DNA of 64,000 nucleotides from Pseudomonas sp. ZH-FAD (lineage in GTDB: Bacteria; Pseudomonadota; Gammaproteobacteria; Pseudomonadales; Pseudomonadaceae), in assembly GCF_002803095.1 (NCBI RefSeq), contig NZ_PGLR01000002.1, positions 186,001-250,000 on the forward strand. Direction: 5' to 3'. This document shows, one piece after another, positions 17,455 to 27,972 of the stretch (positions are counted from its first letter, which is position 1; each line of letters begins with the position of its first letter). The position numbers were made by a program, and so were the translations under genes. The notes below the pieces were generated by a model. The model saw nothing but the letters and a program-made list of their open reading frames with translations. It had not been told where the DNA came from and made no database searches.

Positions 17455-18636
17455 ATGTCCGGCCCACTGTCTTCGCTGAAAATTCTCGACTTCTCCACTC
17501 TGCTGCCGGGTCCTTTTGCCTCGTTGCTGCTGGCCGATATGGGCGCCGAAGTCCTGCGGGTGGAGTCGCCTACGCGCATGGATCTGGTGCGTGTGCTGCC
17601 GCCGCACGATGGTGGAACCTCCACCAGCCACGCCTACCTCAACCGCAACAAGCGCAGCATCGCCCTCGATCTCAAGCGGCCCGAAGCGGTGGAGGTGGTC
17701 AAGCAGCTGGTCAGCGAGTACGACATCGTGCTCGAACAGTTTCGTCCTGGCGTGATGGACAAGCTGGGCGTCGGTTACGAGGCACTCAAGTCGATCAACC
17801 CACGGCTGATCTACGTGTCGATCACCGGCTACGGCCAGAGTGGGCCTTATCGTGATCGCGCCGGGCACGACATCAACTACCTGGCGCTGGCCGGTATCGC
17901 CAGCTACACCGGGCGCCGCGACAGCGGCCCGTTGCCGCTTGGCGTGCAGTTGGCCGACCTGGCGGGCGGTTCGCTGCATGGGGTGATCGGCCTGCTTGCG
18001 GCTGTGGTGCAGCGCCAGGCCACTGGCGTGGGGCAGCAGGTCGACGTGAGCATGACCGACTGCGCGTTCAGCCTGCATGGTATGGCGGGCGCTGGTTACC
18101 TCGGTGCCGGCGTCGAGCCTGGCATGGAAAACCAGGCGCTCAATGGCGGTAGCTTCTACGACTACTACCGCACGCGCGACGGTCGCTGGTTCTCCGTCGG
18201 CAGCCTGGAACCACAGTTCATGCAGCAGTTCTGCGCCGCCATTGGCCGCCCCGAACTGGCAGCACGCGGCCTGTCGCAGAGGCCCGAGGATCAACGCGCG
18301 CTCAAGCGCGAGATCGAGATCGAGTTCGAGAAGCGCGATTTTGCGCAATGGTGCGAAGTCTTCGCTGAGCTTGATGCCTGCGTCGAACCCATGTTGCCGC
18401 TGTCCGAAGCGGTGCAGCATCCGCAGATCAGGTCTCGCGGACTGGTCGTCGAGGTGCCGCGTGAGGGGCTGCCCGCGCAGTCGCAACTGGCTTGCCCGCT
18501 GAAGTTCTCTGAGGGCTTGGCGCCGCCCCGGCATGTCGGGGCGGCTGTTGGCGCGCATACCGCCGAAGTGTTGACAGAGCTGGGTTATGACGCCGAACAG
18601 ATCGCAGCGTTGAGGAGCGCTGGGGCGCTGGGTTGA
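17455..18636 (+). CDS. CaiB/BaiF-type (family III) CoA-transferase
   Basis: 393 residues from ATG 17455. Family marks include ILDFSTLLPGPFASLLLADMGAEVLRVE, RNKRSIALDLK and YGQSGPYRDRAGHDINYLALAG, in which Asp139 matches the catalytic aspartate that forms the acyl-enzyme intermediate. The enzyme could transfer CoA to a carboxylate, or act as a 2-methylacyl-CoA racemase, which belongs to the same fold. It closes the cluster that begins at 13660. An upstream in-frame ATG at 17401 lies inside the REP and is rejected. Confidence 0.9.
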   Translation: MSGPLSSLKILDFSTLLPGPFASLLLADMGAEVLRVESPTRMDLVRVLPPHDGGTSTSHAYLNRNKRSIALDLKRPEAVEVVKQLVSEYDIVLEQFRPGVMDKLGVGYEALKSINPRLIYVSITGYGQSGPYRDRAGHDINYLALAGIASYTGRRDSGPLPLGVQLADLAGGSLHGVIGLLAAVVQRQATGVGQQVDVSMTDCAFSLHGMAGAGYLGAGVEPGMENQALNGGSFYDYYRTRDGRWFSVGSLEPQFMQQFCAAIGRPELAARGLSQRPEDQRALKREIEIEFEKRDFAQWCEVFAELDACVEPMLPLSEAVQHPQIRSRGLVVEVPREGLPAQSQLACPLKFSEGLAPPRHVGAAVGAHTAEVLTELGYDAEQIAALRSAGALG

Positions 18637-18746
18637 GTCGCAAGGCTCACTGTCTGGCAACGTCGCTGCGCACAGCGCACTCTGCGAGACTTCGATACGG
18701 GCGTAGGGTGCGCCACGCGCACAGAGGCGTTATGCAGTTTCCCCCA

Positions 18747-19241
18747 TCACTCCTGACGCTGCTCACCACTGAAGGTCAGCGTCACCTTGCAACGCCGGCA
18801 GTAGTAGCGGCGGCCCTTGGCGACCAGGGCGTGACGCTGGGCCGAGAAGGGGAACTCGCCATCCGCGCAGCTACAACGATAGATGAAGCGACTGACCTTG
18901 CGCCGCTCGACTTCGTAGCTGTGGCAGCGATGCGGCGGCAGCTCGTAGACGCCGCGCATGATCAGTTGCCACTCCTCGCCGTGCGGCTGAATGCGTGGGC
19001 CGAATAGCTGATGGGCGACCATGTGGGCGACTTCGTGCGGCACCGTCTGGCGCAGGAAGTCTTCCTGGTTGGCCCGGTACAGCTGCAGGTTGAAGCGCAG
19101 CTTGTTTTCCGTCAGGTGCGCGACACCGGCCTTCTGCCCGCGCAGCTTGAAGCTGATCTCGGGGCGGGCAAAGCGTTGCTTGAAGAAGGTTTCGGCCTGC
19201 TGGTAGCAGGCTTCGACGCGGGCGTGAATCTGTTCGGGCAT
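18747..19241 (-). CDS. sprT: SprT-family zinc metalloprotease-like protein
   Basis: 164 residues. The HEVAH zinc motif is at 69-73 and the third ligand candidate is His87 in QPHGEEW. A C-terminal zinc-ribbon-like region has Cys pairs (YRCSC and YYCRRC). The organisation matches SprT/Spartan-like proteins of proteobacteria, proposed to process proteins bound to DNA. It is convergent with the CoA-transferase gene; the 110-bp gap contains nothing I can name. Confidence 0.9.
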   Translation of the reverse strand: MPEQIHARVEACYQQAETFFKQRFARPEISFKLRGQKAGVAHLTENKLRFNLQLYRANQEDFLRQTVPHEVAHMVAHQLFGPRIQPHGEEWQLIMRGVYELPPHRCHSYEVERRKVSRFIYRCSCADGEFPFSAQRHALVAKGRRYYCRRCKVTLTFSGEQRQE

Positions 19242-19302
19242 GGACAGGCGCTGGTGCAGGCTGAGCGTGAATTATGCCGCAAGCCGACAGCCAGCGCAGG
19301 TA

Positions 19303-19965
19303 TCACTCGTCTCCTGGCGCCTGCATTCGCTGTTCCTGCGTGCCGCGGCTCTGGTCCTGCTGCACCGTGCGCTGATACTCCGGCTCCAGGGTGTAGGTCC
19401 AGAACAGGATCATGCTGACCAGAATGGTGACGATCACCAGCAGCCCCACGCCAATCATCGAGGAGGCGTAGAGGAAACCCTGCTGGTTGTCGATGCGCAT
19501 GAAGCGTGGCAGTCCGACATAGATCAGGTAGGCGGCATGGGCACAGGCGAGCAGGAGCACGCTGATTGCCAGCCAGCGTGTGGGGTAGAGCGCGGCGATA
19601 CCGGCCAGGAAGAAGGGCGTGCAGGCATAGGCGATGAAGCCGATGCACTGGTTGAAGGTGGGCCTGGCCTCGAAGGTGCGCGACATGTAGCGCAGGAAGT
19701 AACCCATGATGAAAACGCCGACCAGCGTTGCCAGATACAGCAACACGCTCAGTTGCAGGGCACTTGCGACCTCCAGGCGAATGCGCTCTTCGTCTACCAG
19801 GCTCCAGCCCACCCAATGGGTGCCGATGAACAGGCAAACTGCCGGCAACAGGCTGAAAAGCAGCAGGTAGGGTAAGTAGTTGGCGCTGTTGCGCTCTTCG
19901 TCCTGACGAATTGCCGTCCAGGCGCGGTCCGGGCGGGTGAGAAGGGTATAGAGGTTCGCATACAT
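19303..19965 (-). CDS. Yip1-family membrane protein (copy 1)
   Basis: 220 residues with five predicted membrane helices. The N-terminal amphipathic start (NLYTLLTRPDRAWTAIRQDEE) is typical of bacterial Yip1-domain (PF04893) proteins of unknown function. It resembles the next gene: both contain a WxxI motif near residue 18, IGTHWVGW or IGTTQVGW, MARTYDANPSLTQC or MSRTFEARPTFNQC, and IAYACTPFF or AAYTATPLF. The polar C-terminal tail differs. Confidence 0.83.
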   Translation of the reverse strand: MYANLYTLLTRPDRAWTAIRQDEERNSANYLPYLLLFSLLPAVCLFIGTHWVGWSLVDEERIRLEVASALQLSVLLYLATLVGVFIMGYFLRYMSRTFEARPTFNQCIGFIAYACTPFFLAGIAALYPTRWLAISVLLLACAHAAYLIYVGLPRFMRIDNQQGFLYASSMIGVGLLVIVTILVSMILFWTYTLEPEYQRTVQQDQSRGTQEQRMQAPGDE

Positions 19966-20050
19966 GGTGTGACATCCGCGTGACTGCCTTTAAATCTCGG
20001 GCAGTCGTAGCCGCGTAGGGTTCAACCCAAATTTTCTGGCGCGCGGCAAC

Positions 20051-20074
20051 GAAAAGGCCGCCCGAAGGCGGCCT
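20051..20074 (-). terminator. Intrinsic terminator after Yip1 copy 2
   Basis: AGGCCGCC and GGCGGCCT pair perfectly around CGAA. On the minus strand the stem is followed by TTTTCGTT. It lies 23 bp after the 20097 stop and separates the two Yip1-family transcripts. Confidence 0.8.
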
Positions 20075-20096
20075 GTGGGCTAGCGGCTAGTGACTA

Positions 20097-20696
20097 TCAG
20101 CTGGTGTAGACCGGGCCGATGCCCATGCCCCAGAGAATGACCGAGCTGGCGATCATCGCTACCAGCACGACCAGGCCGACCGCCAGTACGGAACTGGAGA
20201 ACATGAAGCCTTCGTCTTCAGGAATGTTCATGAAGGTCGGTATGCCGACATAGAGCAGATAAACTGTGTAGCAGATCGCGACCGTGCCCACGACCATGCC
20301 CAGCCACAGATGCGGATAGAGCGCTGCGAGACCTCCGATGAACAGCGGGGTGGCGGTGTAGGCCGCGAATACGACGCACTGGGTCAGGCTGGGATTGGCG
20401 TCGTAGGTACGTGCCATCCAGTGGATGAAGGCGCCCATCACGGCTACGCCAGCGAGCATCGCGAGGTAGGACATGATGGTCATCACCATCGCACTGCCTT
20501 CGGTGAGCATCACCGGTGCTCGGTCACCAATCGCCCAGCCAACCTGGGTAGTGCCGATGTAAGCTGAAATAGCGGGAATTGCCGCAAGAATCAGCACATG
20601 GGTCAGATACATGTGGCTGATGGATTCTTCCTCGCCACGGATTTCTTGCCATTCTTGATCGGGATGGGTGAAGAGCCCCCAAACGTGGTGGATCAT
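20097..20696 (-). CDS. Yip1-family membrane protein (copy 2)
   Basis: 199 residues from ATG 20696, with AGGAGG just upstream. It starts MIHHVWGLFTHPDQEWQEIRGEEE and has five predicted membrane helices. It is a tandem paralogue of the 19303-19965 gene (shared motifs are given there). The strong ribosome site suggests high expression. Function unknown; an inner membrane location is likely. An in-frame extension upstream to 20765 lacks gene character. Confidence 0.87.
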   Translation of the reverse strand: MIHHVWGLFTHPDQEWQEIRGEEESISHMYLTHVLILAAIPAISAYIGTTQVGWAIGDRAPVMLTEGSAMVMTIMSYLAMLAGVAVMGAFIHWMARTYDANPSLTQCVVFAAYTATPLFIGGLAALYPHLWLGMVVGTVAICYTVYLLYVGIPTFMNIPEDEGFMFSSSVLAVGLVVLVAMIASSVILWGMGIGPVYTS

Positions 20697-20864
20697 GCCA
20701 GACACCTCCTCTTTCTTATGACGGTCGCCCCCCAGCGAACGCCCGGCACGCGTGTACAGCGCCACCGGGTGTCAGGCCGAAATCTATGCGACCTTATGTC
20801 GCAGTATAGGCAGGGCCTGGAGCAGGCGTGATGTCTGGCTTTAGAGCAAATCGCTCTCTAGAGG

Positions 20865-21458
20865 TCAGCGGTAATAGCGCTCAAGAATTTCCATGGCCAG
20901 GTTTATCGACTGCAACCGCTCTGTACTGCCGCCTCGGTCCGGATGATGTTCGCTGACCATTTGTCGGTAGCGCAGCTTGATTCTTGGCAGATCGAGTGTC
21001 CGTTCATTGGCCAGTTCGAACAGTTCCAGGGCTGCCTGCTTCTCTTCGCCGCCCTGCATGCGTGTCCAGAAGCTGGTCAGTAGACGCTCGACGTCGCGTT
21101 CGTCGGTGCCCTGCAGGTTGCTCATGTCCAGATAGTAGTCACGCAGTGCGTCGCGTTCACTGAGCGCCGCGTTGCCCGGCTGATAGGGCAGCAGGCGGAT
21201 ACACAGCGGGCTGATCTCGAGCAGGTGCGTTTGCTCCTGCCATAGCCGTTCACGCAGGCGATAAAGCGCGTTGAACAGCAGAAAATGAGTGCGAAACAGT
21301 ACCAGCTTGTCCGCCAGGGGTAGATTGGGGACATGGCCGCTGTGGCGGTCTTTCAATTGCTGGATCAGGGTGTATTCGGCAATGCCGTCCGGTGCTGCCT
21401 GCAGCAACTGCAGTACCTGCTCGGCGAGGTCCAGATTAGGGTCGAGGTCGTCGTTCAT
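20865..21458 (-). CDS. DnaJ-related protein with C-terminal J-domain
   Basis: 197 residues. The N-terminal two-thirds match the DNAJ-related N-terminal domain pattern (LDLAEQVLQLLQ, AEYTLIQQLK, FRTHFLLFNALYRLR). The last ~60 residues are a J-domain containing HPDRGGS (HPD at about 173-175), which would stimulate an Hsp70 ATPase. The client is unknown. It is divergent from ttcA about 100 bp away. Confidence 0.9.
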   Translation of the reverse strand: MNDDLDPNLDLAEQVLQLLQAAPDGIAEYTLIQQLKDRHSGHVPNLPLADKLVLFRTHFLLFNALYRLRERLWQEQTHLLEISPLCIRLLPYQPGNAALSERDALRDYYLDMSNLQGTDERDVERLLTSFWTRMQGGEEKQAALELFELANERTLDLPRIKLRYRQMVSEHHPDRGGSTERLQSINLAMEILERYYR

Positions 21459-21559
21459 CGGCCGAGACTAGCATTTAGTTATCGGTGGGGTAGGGGCGCG
21501 GCGCCATTGTGCGTAAAATGTCGCGCTTTCGTTCCCACTCCCTCGGATTTCGACGCACC

Positions 21560-22384
21560 ATGGGCACCCTTTCGGTCAACCAGAACAAACTGCAGAAGCG
21601 CATTCGCCGCCTGGCCGGCGAAGCCATCACCGACTTCAACATGATCGAGGATGGCGACAAGGTGATGGTCTGCCTGTCCGGCGGCAAGGACAGCTACACC
21701 ATGCTCGACGTGCTGCTGTACCTGCAGAAGGTGGCGCCGATCAAGTTCGAGATCGTCGCAGTGAACATGGACCAGAAGCAGCCCGGCTTCCCCGAGCACG
21801 TGCTGCCGGCCTACCTGGAATCCATCGGCGTTGCCTACCACATCATCGAGAAGGACACCTACTCGGTGGTCAAGGAGAAGATCCCCGAGGGCAAGACCAC
21901 CTGCTCGCTGTGCTCGCGTCTGCGTCGTGGCACCCTGTACACCTATGCCGACGAGATCGGTGCGACCAAGATGGCCCTGGGGCACCACCGCGACGATATC
22001 CTGGAAACCTTCTTCCTCAACATGTTCTACGGCGGCACGCTCAAGGCCATGCCGCCCAAGCTGCTGTCCGATGACGGTCGCAACGTGGTGATCCGCCCGC
22101 TGGCCTACTGCGCCGAGGCCGATATCGAGGCCTACAGCCAGCTCAAGGAGTTCCCGATCATCCCGTGCAACCTGTGCGGTTCGCAGGAGAACCTGCAGCG
22201 TCAGGTGGTCAAGGAGATGCTGCAGGAGTGGGAGCGCAAGAGCCCTGGCCGCGTTGAGATCATGTTCCGCGCCCTGCAGAACGTGCACCCCTCGCAGCTG
22301 GCCGACCGCAACCTGTTCGACTTCAAGAGCCTGAAGATCGACGACAGCGCTACGCCGCGCTTCCTCGACGTGATGAGCCTGTAA
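21560..22384 (+). CDS. ttcA: tRNA 2-thiocytidine(32) synthetase TtcA
   Basis: 274 residues from ATG 21560. The PP-loop is SGGKDS at 40-45. The Fe-S cysteines lie in CSLC (115, 118) and CNLC (203, 206), the TtcA pattern. It adenylates C32 and replaces its oxygen with sulfur in a subset of tRNAs using a [4Fe-4S] cluster. The open frame begins further upstream at 21509, but the chosen Met starts the conserved [20 protein letters not shown]. Confidence 0.95.
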   Translation: MGTLSVNQNKLQKRIRRLAGEAITDFNMIEDGDKVMVCLSGGKDSYTMLDVLLYLQKVAPIKFEIVAVNMDQKQPGFPEHVLPAYLESIGVAYHIIEKDTYSVVKEKIPEGKTTCSLCSRLRRGTLYTYADEIGATKMALGHHRDDILETFFLNMFYGGTLKAMPPKLLSDDGRNVVIRPLAYCAEADIEAYSQLKEFPIIPCNLCGSQENLQRQVVKEMLQEWERKSPGRVEIMFRALQNVHPSQLADRNLFDFKSLKIDDSATPRFLDVMSL

Positions 22385-22388
22385 GCCA

Positions 22389-22446
22389 TCGCGGCTAGAG
22401 CCCCTCCCACGGCTCGCGTCGCATGTGGGAGGGGCTTTAGCCGCGA
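22389..22446 (+). terminator. Long REP-like hairpin after ttcA
   Basis: A 22-bp inverted repeat with one G-U type mismatch (arms 22389-22410 and 22425-22446; core AGCCCCTCCCAC) encloses a 14-nt loop 4 bp after the ttcA stop. It is probably the ttcA terminator or an mRNA-stabilising REP. It lacks a long U-tract, so termination strength is uncertain. Confidence 0.6.
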
Positions 22447-22449
22447 CGC

Positions 22450-22479
22450 TTGCCAGGCCGCAAAGGCCTGGAGTATGGT
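22450..22479 (+). promoter_or_regulatory. Candidate promoter of the leader-aroF transcript, with palindrome in the spacer
   Basis: TTGCCA (22450-22455) and TATGGT (22474-22479) are spaced 18 bp. The spacer contains the inverted repeat CCAGGCC-N5-GGCCTGG (22453-22471), which could be an operator or a second small hairpin ending the ttcA message. Transcription would start about 18 bp before the first leader ATG, leaving room for its GGAGA ribosome site. Confidence 0.45.
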
Positions 22480-22503
22480 TCGGCCATCGCTTTGGAGAAT
22501 TCC

Positions 22504-22635
22504 ATGTCCACCAGCCTCAACCTCCTGTCCATGCTGCAAGTCGGTGCCTCGCGCGCCGCGCTGGCTCGTGCGCAGGCGCTTGTGGCGGCAGCGTATTATT
22601 TCTTTGGGTATTGGTTTAGCCACAGGCGCGCCTGA
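22504..22635 (+). CDS. Leader peptide 1 (43 aa) with YYFFGYWF regulatory run
   Basis: ATG 22504 is preceded by GGAGA at 8 bp. The peptide ends AAAYYFFGYWFSHRRA: seven aromatic residues (3 Tyr, 3 Phe, 1 Trp) among eight consecutive codons. A strong intrinsic terminator begins about 55 bp after the stop and a DAHP synthase gene lies downstream, the standard layout of ribosome-mediated attenuation. The codons GGGTAT within the run (22606-22611) can pair with ATACCC just after the stop (22635-22640), so a ribosome stalled on aromatic codons would melt that stem. The complete antiterminator pairing was not resolved by eye. The peptide also has a hydrophobic helix, so a second role in trans cannot be excluded. 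Confidence 0.72.
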   Translation: MSTSLNLLSMLQVGASRAALARAQALVAAAYYFFGYWFSHRRA

Positions 22636-22690
22636 TACCCCACAGGCGGCCTGAGACACCAGGGTCGCCACCAGAGACGTTTTCCAGAAA

Positions 22691-22727
22691 ACCCCCGGTC
22701 GGCAACCCGACCGGGGGTTTTGTTTTT
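22691..22727 (+). terminator. Attenuator terminator upstream of the DAHP synthase
   Basis: An 11-bp perfect GC-rich stem (CCCCCGGTCGG and CCGACCGGGGG around CAAC), extended by A-U pairs, is followed by TTTTGTTTTTT. This is one of the strongest intrinsic terminators in the window. It lies between the two leader ORFs, so most transcripts should end here unless antitermination occurs. Confidence 0.88.
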
Positions 22728-22764
22728 TCCGGCCGAAAAACGGCCACAGATCGAGGACTCACAG

Positions 22765-22854
22765 ATGAACCGTTATTACCGCAACTACCGCTACGACTGG
22801 CGATTTAGCAGCGTCACCACCGCCCTGACACCTTTGCAACGAACACTCAGTTAG
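22765..22854 (+). CDS. Leader peptide 2 (29 aa), Tyr-rich
   Basis: ATG 22765 follows GAGGA at 9 bp. The peptide begins MNRYYRNYRYDWRF: four Tyr, one Trp and one Phe within 14 residues, alternating with Arg. It ends at TAG 22852-22854, 44 bp before the DAHP synthase start. It lies after the attenuator, so it would be translated only on read-through transcripts and may add a Tyr-responsive translational or second transcriptional check. No second U-tract terminator is visible between it and the gene. Confidence 0.62.
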   Translation: MNRYYRNYRYDWRFSSVTTALTPLQRTLS

Positions 22855-22898
22855 CGCCGCCGCGGCATCGACCGCGCCGGCCAAGGAACCGCCAGATC

Positions 22899-23957
22899 AT
22901 GAACAGCTCCGCTCAACTCGCTTCCACCGTCACCACCATCGCCCGCCGCAGCGCCCAGCCGCTGCCCAGCCCTGCCGTACTGCGTCAACGCCTGCCGTTG
23001 TCTGCCACGCTTGCCGAACGTATTGCCGCCGACCGTGACGCCATCCGCGCCGTGCTCGATGGCCGTGACTCGCGCCTGCTGGTGGTGGTCGGCCCCTGTT
23101 CCCTGCATGACCGCACCAGCGCCCTCGAATACGCCGAGCGCCTGGCCGAGCTGGCGCCGCAGGTCGACGACCAACTGCTGCTGGTGATGCGCGCCTACGT
23201 GGAGAAACCACGTACCACCGTGGGCTGGAAGGGGCTGCTGTACGACCCGCATCTCGATGGCAGTGGCGATATGGCCGAAGGCTTGCGCCAGTCGCGGCAA
23301 CTGATGCTGGATATCCTCGCTCGCGGCCTGCCGCTGGCCACCGAGCTGTTGCAGCCGATGGCCGCCGGTTACTTCGACGACCTGCTCGGTTGGGCGGCGA
23401 TCGGCGCACGTACCAGCGAGTCGCAGGTGCATCGCGAGATGGTCAGCGGCCTGGATCTGCCGGTGGGCTTCAAGAACGGTACCGACGGCAGCGTCGGCAT
23501 CGCCTGCGACGCTATGCGCTCGGCGGCGCACCCGCATCAGCACTTCGGCATCGACGACCTCGGCCACCCGGCGCTGCTGCACACGGCCGGCAACCCGGAC
23601 ACCCATCTGGTGCTGCGCGGTGGCCACGGCGCGCCGAATCATGATGCGGCAAGCGTCGCCGCCGCACGTGAGGCGCTGCAGCGTCAGGGTATCGCACCGC
23701 GCATCATGGTCGACTGCAGCCATGCCAACAGCGGCAAGGACCCGCTGCGCCAGCCGGCGGTGCTGGACAGCGTGATCGACCAGCGCCTGGCCGGGGATGC
23801 CAGCCTGCGCGGGGTGATGCTGGAGAGCCACCTGCTCGACGGTTGCCAGGCGCTTTCCGGCGAGCTGCGTTACGGCGTGTCGATCACTGATGGCTGCCTG
23901 GGCTGGGAAGGCACCGAAGCGGCGCTGCGCCAGGCCGCCGAGCGTTTGCGCGGGTAG
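22899..23957 (+). CDS. aroF: Class I DAHP synthase (3-deoxy-7-phosphoheptulonate synthase)
   Basis: 352 residues. Family motifs: VVVGPCSLHD with metal-ligand Cys67, EKPRTTVGWKGL, GFKNGTDGS, LRGGHGAPNHD and VDCSHANSGKD. It condenses phosphoenolpyruvate with erythrose 4-phosphate in the first step of the shikimate pathway. Class I enzymes are feedback-inhibited by Tyr, Phe or Trp; the Tyr/Phe-rich leaders suggest a Tyr- or Phe-responsive isozyme, though the allosteric specificity cannot be read from sequence here. Expression is probably governed by the leader region at 22450-22854. Confidence 0.94.
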   Translation: MNSSAQLASTVTTIARRSAQPLPSPAVLRQRLPLSATLAERIAADRDAIRAVLDGRDSRLLVVVGPCSLHDRTSALEYAERLAELAPQVDDQLLLVMRAYVEKPRTTVGWKGLLYDPHLDGSGDMAEGLRQSRQLMLDILARGLPLATELLQPMAAGYFDDLLGWAAIGARTSESQVHREMVSGLDLPVGFKNGTDGSVGIACDAMRSAAHPHQHFGIDDLGHPALLHTAGNPDTHLVLRGGHGAPNHDAASVAAAREALQRQGIAPRIMVDCSHANSGKDPLRQPAVLDSVIDQRLAGDASLRGVMLESHLLDGCQALSGELRYGVSITDGCLGWEGTEAALRQAAERLRG

Positions 23958-24006
23958 GGCGGGTGTAACCCGCCAGTCCTAGATTGGCGGGTTGCACCCG
24001 CCCTAC
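23954..24006. repeat. REP-like inverted repeat
   Basis: GTAGGGCGGGTG at the left faces CACCCGCCCTAC at the right, with inner arms CCCGCCA and TGGCGGG. It begins at the stop of the DAHP synthase gene and may double as its terminator. A related copy lies at 54538-54592. Confidence 0.78.
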
Positions 24007-24087
24007 GTGCACGTCACCGCAGTGGGACTTGAGTGTTCGGCGTGCTGCGTGCAGGCTTCGTCATCCGTTTCATGAAGGATTCGATTC

Positions 24088-24759
24088 ATGCGTGATTACA
24101 AGTGGCTGCACGAGTTCTGCCTCAACCGTTTCGGCTCGGCCAAGGCACTGGAGGCCATGCTGCCGCAGCCGCGCAGCGATGCCGAGCTGCGCGCGCTCTC
24201 CGATGACCGTTATCTGTCGCTGATCAGCCTGCGCATCTTTCGCGCCGGCCTCAAGCACAGCCTGGTAGACGCCAAGTGGCCGGCCTTCGAGGAGGTATTC
24301 TTCGGCTTCGACCCGGAGAAGGTGGTGCTGATGGGCGCCGAGCGCCTGGAGAACCTGATGCAGGATGCGCGGCTGATCCGCCACCTGGGCAAGCTCAAGA
24401 GCGTGCCGCGCAATGCCCAGTTCATCCTCGATGTCCGTCGTGAAAAAGGCAGCTTCGGCACCTTGATCGCCGATTGGCCGGTGACCGATATCGTCGGCCT
24501 GTGGAAATACCTGGCCAAGCATGGCAGTCAGCTTGGTGGTCTGTCGGCGCCGCGCTTCCTGCGTATGGTGGGCAAGGACACCTTCGTCCCTACCGATGAC
24601 ATGGTCGCCGCGCTCAAGGCGCAGGGGGTGATCGACAAGGCGCCGACCAGTCTGAAAGACCTGGCTGCCGTGCAGGCCGCCTTCAACCAGTGGCAGGCCG
24701 AGAGCGGTCGGCCGCTGTGCCAGCTATCGGTGATGCTGGCGCACACGGTCAATCACTGA
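24088..24759 (+). CDS. DNA-3-methyladenine glycosylase I-like protein
   Basis: 223 residues resembling the Tag family (PF03352): LRIFRAGLKHSLVDAKWPAFEEVF, DARLIRHLGKLKSVPRNAQFI, then the C-terminal SAPRFLRMVGKDTFVPTDD. It lacks the N-terminal CxWxxxDP-type segment of E. coli Tag that supplies zinc ligands, so it belongs to the shorter Tag-like branch. It would excise 3-methyladenine from DNA if active. Its 3' end overlaps the convergent yheU gene by 11 bp. Confidence 0.85.
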   Translation: MRDYKWLHEFCLNRFGSAKALEAMLPQPRSDAELRALSDDRYLSLISLRIFRAGLKHSLVDAKWPAFEEVFFGFDPEKVVLMGAERLENLMQDARLIRHLGKLKSVPRNAQFILDVRREKGSFGTLIADWPVTDIVGLWKYLAKHGSQLGGLSAPRFLRMVGKDTFVPTDDMVAALKAQGVIDKAPTSLKDLAAVQAAFNQWQAESGRPLCQLSVMLAHTVNH

Positions 24760-25000
24760 GCGATTGCTGCAAGGCCTCCAGCCATTCCTTGGGTACGTCA
24801 CGCTTCATCGCCAGTTGGCACTGCTGGCTGTCAGGGTCGAAGACGATCACCGCCTCGCCCTTGTCCAGGGCGCGACGTACGCGCTGCACGCGGGTTTCCA
24901 GTGGGGTTTCATCGCCGTTGTCGGTACCGTCGCGGGTGACGAAGTCTTCGATCAGGGCGGTGAGGGTATCGGCTTGCAGCAGCTCAGCGGGGATCAGCAC
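24749..25000 (-). CDS. yheU: YheU family (UPF0270) small protein
   Basis: 83 residues beginning MLIPAELLQADTLTALIEDFVTRDGTD and continuing ETPLETRVQRVRRALDKGEAVIVFD, the recognisable UPF0270 pattern. Function is not established. It is convergent with the Tag-like gene, with coding overlap at the 3' ends. Confidence 0.9.
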   Translation of the reverse strand: MLIPAELLQADTLTALIEDFVTRDGTDNGDETPLETRVQRVRRALDKGEAVIVFDPDSQQCQLAMKRDVPKEWLEALQQSLSD

Positions 25001-25063
25001 AACGAGTGACTCCAGTTATTGGCGCCCATGATAGAGCCAGAGGGCGCCCTGCTGCGAGTTCTC

Positions 25064-27814
<2,751 letters not shown>

Positions 27815-27906
27815 CCGTGAACCTCAGAGGGCCATGGGAAATGGCCGGGAGTCATGTTCAACGTCGCTTGGCGACGGCCCGAAGGTTGGCCACTGACTGC
27901 AGGCCA

Positions 27907-27931
27907 GAAAAAGGGGAGCTGATGCTCCCCT
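27907..27931 (-). terminator. Terminator of the NAGGN operon
   Basis: AGGGGAGC and GCTCCCCT pair perfectly around TGAT. On the minus strand the stem is followed by TTTTTCTGG. It lies 42 bp past the stop of the M42 peptidase gene. Confidence 0.82.
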
Positions 27932-27972
27932 GTCGTCCTTTTGCGTCACTTTGCCTTTATGCGCCGAAGCCT

